Part shown: positions 61,767-64,000 of the stretch, in pieces | Layout of the letters: each line of letters starts with the position of its first letter | Position numbering within the stretch: the stretch's first letter is position 1 | Assembly (NCBI RefSeq): GCF_039539445.1 | Contig: NZ_BAABDD010000007.1 | Span: 1 to 64,000 of the forward strand | DNA: 64,000 bases | Direction: 5' to 3' | Origin: Salinactinospora qingdaonensis | Lineage (GTDB): Bacteria > Actinomycetota > Actinomycetes > Streptosporangiales > Streptosporangiaceae | Notes under the pieces: model-generated | What the model was told of the DNA's origin: nothing | The model's database searches: none | What the model saw: only the letters and a program-made list of their open reading frames with translations | Program-made: the position numbers and the translations under genes

Positions 61767-62024
61767 CTACACGCGGCGGTAAACCCATGCCCACACCAAC
61801 TCCCGCAGGTCGGCGATCAACTCGATTGCGCGAAGCACCTCGTCAGGTTTTGGTTCCGCCACAGCGGGCTTGGGCGCGCTCGGATTGGCCATCTCCATAT
61901 CGCGATAGGCGAGATAGGTCCCATGGCGCGGAAGCCATACACAACGCCACTCCGGGGCCTTTTCTTCGACCCACAGGGCACCTTGGTCGCGCGGGGGCAT
62001 CGCTGCGTCGAATGTGGTTGTCAT
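61767..62024 (-). CDS. Hypothetical protein
   Basis: 85 residues from ATG 62024 (MTTTFDAAMPPRDQGALWVE), preceded by GGCGGA; a longer start at 62102 lacks support. It contains WLPRHGTYLAYRDMEMANPS and ends LRELVWAWVYRRV. No recognised domain. It converges with the GntR-type gene. Confidence 0.5.
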   Translation of the reverse strand: MTTTFDAAMPPRDQGALWVEEKAPEWRCVWLPRHGTYLAYRDMEMANPSAPKPAVAEPKPDEVLRAIELIADLRELVWAWVYRRV

Positions 62025-62202
62025 GTCTGAATTCCGCCGTTTTGATGCGGAATGCGGGTTCGCTGTCGTGGCCATACAGGAAGCATCGCGATCGGAAGGC
62101 ACCAGGTAAAGGGGTATCTACACTTCCTCGGAACGATGCCAATCCTTGTGGAATCTCATGGAATCGCTTTCTGGATGCTAGAGGGCATGATCTGATGACT
62201 GC

Positions 62203-63009
62203 ATGTCTCCCGATAAACGAGCGCTTATCAGGTATGGCCGTGAGATCTCTCGGCTTCGTCGTGACGACGATCTGACACAAACGGCTCTGGGAAAACGGGT
62301 AGGTGTCGGCAAAAGCCACATATCCGATATCGAACGAGGAAAGACGACCCCCTCCGCGTCCCTGCGGGCCGAGTTGGACAAAGCCATCGGCCACGGTCGC
62401 CTGGAACGGCTGTGGGACGATCTGACCGGCTCCGGGCGCGAGGCATGGAAATATGAGGTCGCGGAGCTGATCCACGGCGCGAGCGCGGTCTATGAGTATG
62501 AGGTCCTGGTGGTCCCGGCCTACCTACAGACAGCCGAGTACGCTCGCACCCTGATTCGCTACGCTGTTCCGTGGCTCTCCGAGGACGAAGTGGAGACACG
62601 GGTAGAGGAGCGCGCCAAGCGAGCAGAACAGTTCGCCAACGCGCCGCAGCCTATGCTGTGGCTCGTCTTGGATGAGACCATCTTGTTTCGCCGCTACGGA
62701 TCTCCGGAAATCATGCGGGAACAACTCGCATACCTGGTGGATCTGGCGGAACGTGAGCGAATCGCTGTGCATATCGTCCCAGCAGACACACCTAAGCACC
62801 CTGGTATCTCGGGGGCGTTTAAGCTGATCACAACGGATCACGTGCCGGATGTCCTGATCGCGGAGTCCATCCGTGAGGGGCAGGTTGTGACGAACACGGT
62901 GGAGGTATCCCAATACCGGATGCTGTTCACCGCTCTCCAGGGGGTAGCGCTGCCTCCCGGCGAGACCGTGAACAGAATCCGAGAAGAAATCGCGAGGTTG
63001 GAACAGTGA
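62203..63009 (+). CDS. XRE-family regulator with DUF5753 (Scr1 type)
   Basis: 268 residues from ATG 62203. The HTH (about 10-65) reads GREISRLRRDDDLTQTALGK then RVGVGKSHISDIERGKTTPS. The DUF5753 domain follows with VVPAYLQTAEYARTLI, RVEERAKRAEQF, LVLDETILFRRYGSPEIMRE and IAVHIVPADTPKHPGISGAF. Its stop overlaps the DUF397 start (GTGA). It is the second XRE/DUF397 pair in the window. Confidence 0.85.
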   Translation: MSPDKRALIRYGREISRLRRDDDLTQTALGKRVGVGKSHISDIERGKTTPSASLRAELDKAIGHGRLERLWDDLTGSGREAWKYEVAELIHGASAVYEYEVLVVPAYLQTAEYARTLIRYAVPWLSEDEVETRVEERAKRAEQFANAPQPMLWLVLDETILFRRYGSPEIMREQLAYLVDLAERERIAVHIVPADTPKHPGISGAFKLITTDHVPDVLIAESIREGQVVTNTVEVSQYRMLFTALQGVALPPGETVNRIREEIARLEQ

Positions 63010-63188
63010 CGGTTACTGGCTGGCACACATCGACGTACAGCAACGGCGGCACCAACTGTGTGGAGGTCCGGGAGACCTCCGAGCGTGCCGACGTTCGCGA
63101 CTCCCAGAATCGCGAACGTGGACACCTGAGCTTCAGCTCTGCCGAGTGGGGCGCGTTCCTGGACGCTGTGCGAAACGACGGCGTCTGA
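63006..63188 (+). CDS. DUF397 protein
   Basis: 60 residues from GTG 63006, of normal DUF397 length. The signature is WHTSTYSNGGTNCVEVRETS, then ADVRDSQNRERGHLSFSSAE and WGAFLDAVRNDGV. It is translationally coupled to the XRE regulator upstream. Unlike the copy at 7486 it has a single N-terminal motif. Confidence 0.85.
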   Translation: MTVTGWHTSTYSNGGTNCVEVRETSERADVRDSQNRERGHLSFSSAEWGAFLDAVRNDGV

Positions 63189-63402
63189 GACTTCCCGCCC
63201 TCTCAGCTTGGTGCTTGGCCCCTGGGTGTGTACCTGGGGGCTTTGCCATCGGGGGCGGCATCGGCGCTGCGGCGGCGTTTGGGGATTTCCGTCCCCTCGA
63301 GGCCAGCCGAGGTCTTCGATTCGGCATCAGCCCAGTTCCCAGGGGCGGTAAGCGCACCAGCCGGCTCCCCGGGGGCCGGCTCCTGGGGTCACGGCTCCCA
63401 GC

Positions 63403-64000
63403 TCACCGCAGTGCGGCCACGGCGCGGTCAGTGTCGTCTTCGGTGGTGTAGACGTGGAACGACAGGCGGGCGCGGCCGGCACGTTCGGCGGCATGCACTC
63501 CGGCGGCGCGCAACCGTTCGCCCGCGTTGGGGCGTTCTACCGTGACGATCGCGGAATCGCCGGGCGGCAGGCCGAGTCCGGTCAGGAACCGGTTGGCCAG
63601 TGCGACGTTGTGCTTGTGGACAGTGTCGACGCCGATCTCTCGCAGGGTGCCTAGGGACGCCGCCGCTCCGACGCAGGCGAACCAGGCGGGGGAGAGGTCG
63701 AACCGTGAGGCGGTCGGCGACAGGTGCATCTCGGTGCTGTAGAACGACGCCATCGGGTCCTCAGCCGCGGTCGGGCCGGCGTTGAGAGGGCGCGTGGCCG
63801 CGCGCAGCCGGGGCGACAGGTAGCCGTAGGCCAAGCCGCGAGGAGCCATGAGCCACTTGTAGGCCGACACCGCGACCATGTCGAAGCGTGTCGCGTCCAA
63901 CGGCAGCCAGCCCGCTGCCTGTGTGGCGTCGACCGCCGTCCAGGCGTCGACGGCGTGCGCCGCCGCCAGAACCTCGTTCACCGGCGCGAGTTCGCCCGTG
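63403..64000 (-). CDS. Class V aminotransferase-fold protein, partial
   Basis: The C-terminal 198 residues are in the window; the start lies beyond the right edge. The PLP-binding lysine is in VSAYKWLMAPRGLAYGYLS, preceded by AVDATQAAGWLPLDATRFDM. The C-terminal domain has DTVHKHNVALANRFLTGLGL and ARLSFHVYTTEDDTDRAVAA. It resembles cysteine desulfurase/isopenicillin N epimerase-like enzymes. The substrate is unknown. Confidence 0.8.
   Translation of the reverse strand, partial: TGELAPVNEVLAAAHAVDAWTAVDATQAAGWLPLDATRFDMVAVSAYKWLMAPRGLAYGYLSPRLRAATRPLNAGPTAAEDPMASFYSTEMHLSPTASRFDLSPAWFACVGAAASLGTLREIGVDTVHKHNVALANRFLTGLGLPPGDSAIVTVERPNAGERLRAAGVHAAERAGRARLSFHVYTTEDDTDRAVAALR

Overview
The window is high-GC actinobacterial DNA, most likely from a member of the Nocardiopsaceae (Thermobifida/Nocardiopsis relatives). 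This rests on the base composition, the many GTG and TTG starts, the XRE(DUF5753)/DUF397 gene pairs, the 180-kDa type NAD-glutamate dehydrogenase, the prfB-ftsE-ftsX-smpB-ssrA order, and a tmRNA tag reading ANSKRTEFALAA. The family-level assignment is inference.

Layout. 1-2.5 kb: a GntR/UTRA regulator divergent from a SIS-domain sugar-phosphate gene, with a DasR-like operator between them. 2.6-7.7 kb: accessory genes (DUF6879, a membrane protein, a methyltransferase, an anti-sigma-like ATPase, an XRE/DUF397 pair) with remnants of a transposase and an acetyltransferase. 7.9-26.9 kb: a complete type 2 BREX (Pgl) anti-phage operon, pglW-pglX-pglY-pglZ-brxD-brxHI. 27-36.6 kb: a HAD hydrolase, PTS enzyme I, a GH3 N-acetylhexosaminidase-type lipoprotein, an acyl-CoA dehydrogenase, a second HAD protein and a DUF6912 protein. 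36.9-38.9 kb: a 33-repeat type I-E-like CRISPR array, followed by a YefM/RelE-type toxin-antitoxin pair. 40-49 kb: pruA, a HAD-like protein lacking its nucleophile, NAD-glutamate dehydrogenase, prfB. 49.5-54.9 kb: ftsEX, smpB, a catalytically dead penicillin-binding-protein homologue, and tmRNA. 54.9-59.2 kb: small CRISPR cassettes, a tandem duplication and a 13-repeat CRISPR array surrounding two small genes. 59.4-64 kb: regulatory and hypothetical genes, a second ATPase/XRE/DUF397 set, and a partial class V aminotransferase running off the edge.

The most unusual signal is a dispersed repeat family. About 18 copies of a roughly 36-bp core carry the hairpin GATCGC-GNA-GCGATC. The stem is mostly kept while the middle loop base varies over A, C, G and T, which matches the exceptionally stable DNA mini-hairpin class d(GCGNAGC). 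Six copies sit in longer elements with GGTTCTGTTTTTT-type inverted ends, and five of these six lie on or within a few bases of a gene's stop codon. The other cores cluster around CRISPR arrays and decayed arrays that keep an exact 61-bp register. No cas gene is present in the window.

Functionally, the BREX operon is the main defence system, and the target-recognition part of PglX is a low-GC mosaic segment. The CRISPR arrays would need cas genes elsewhere. The right-centre region is housekeeping: glutamate/proline metabolism, translation termination, ribosome rescue and cell division.
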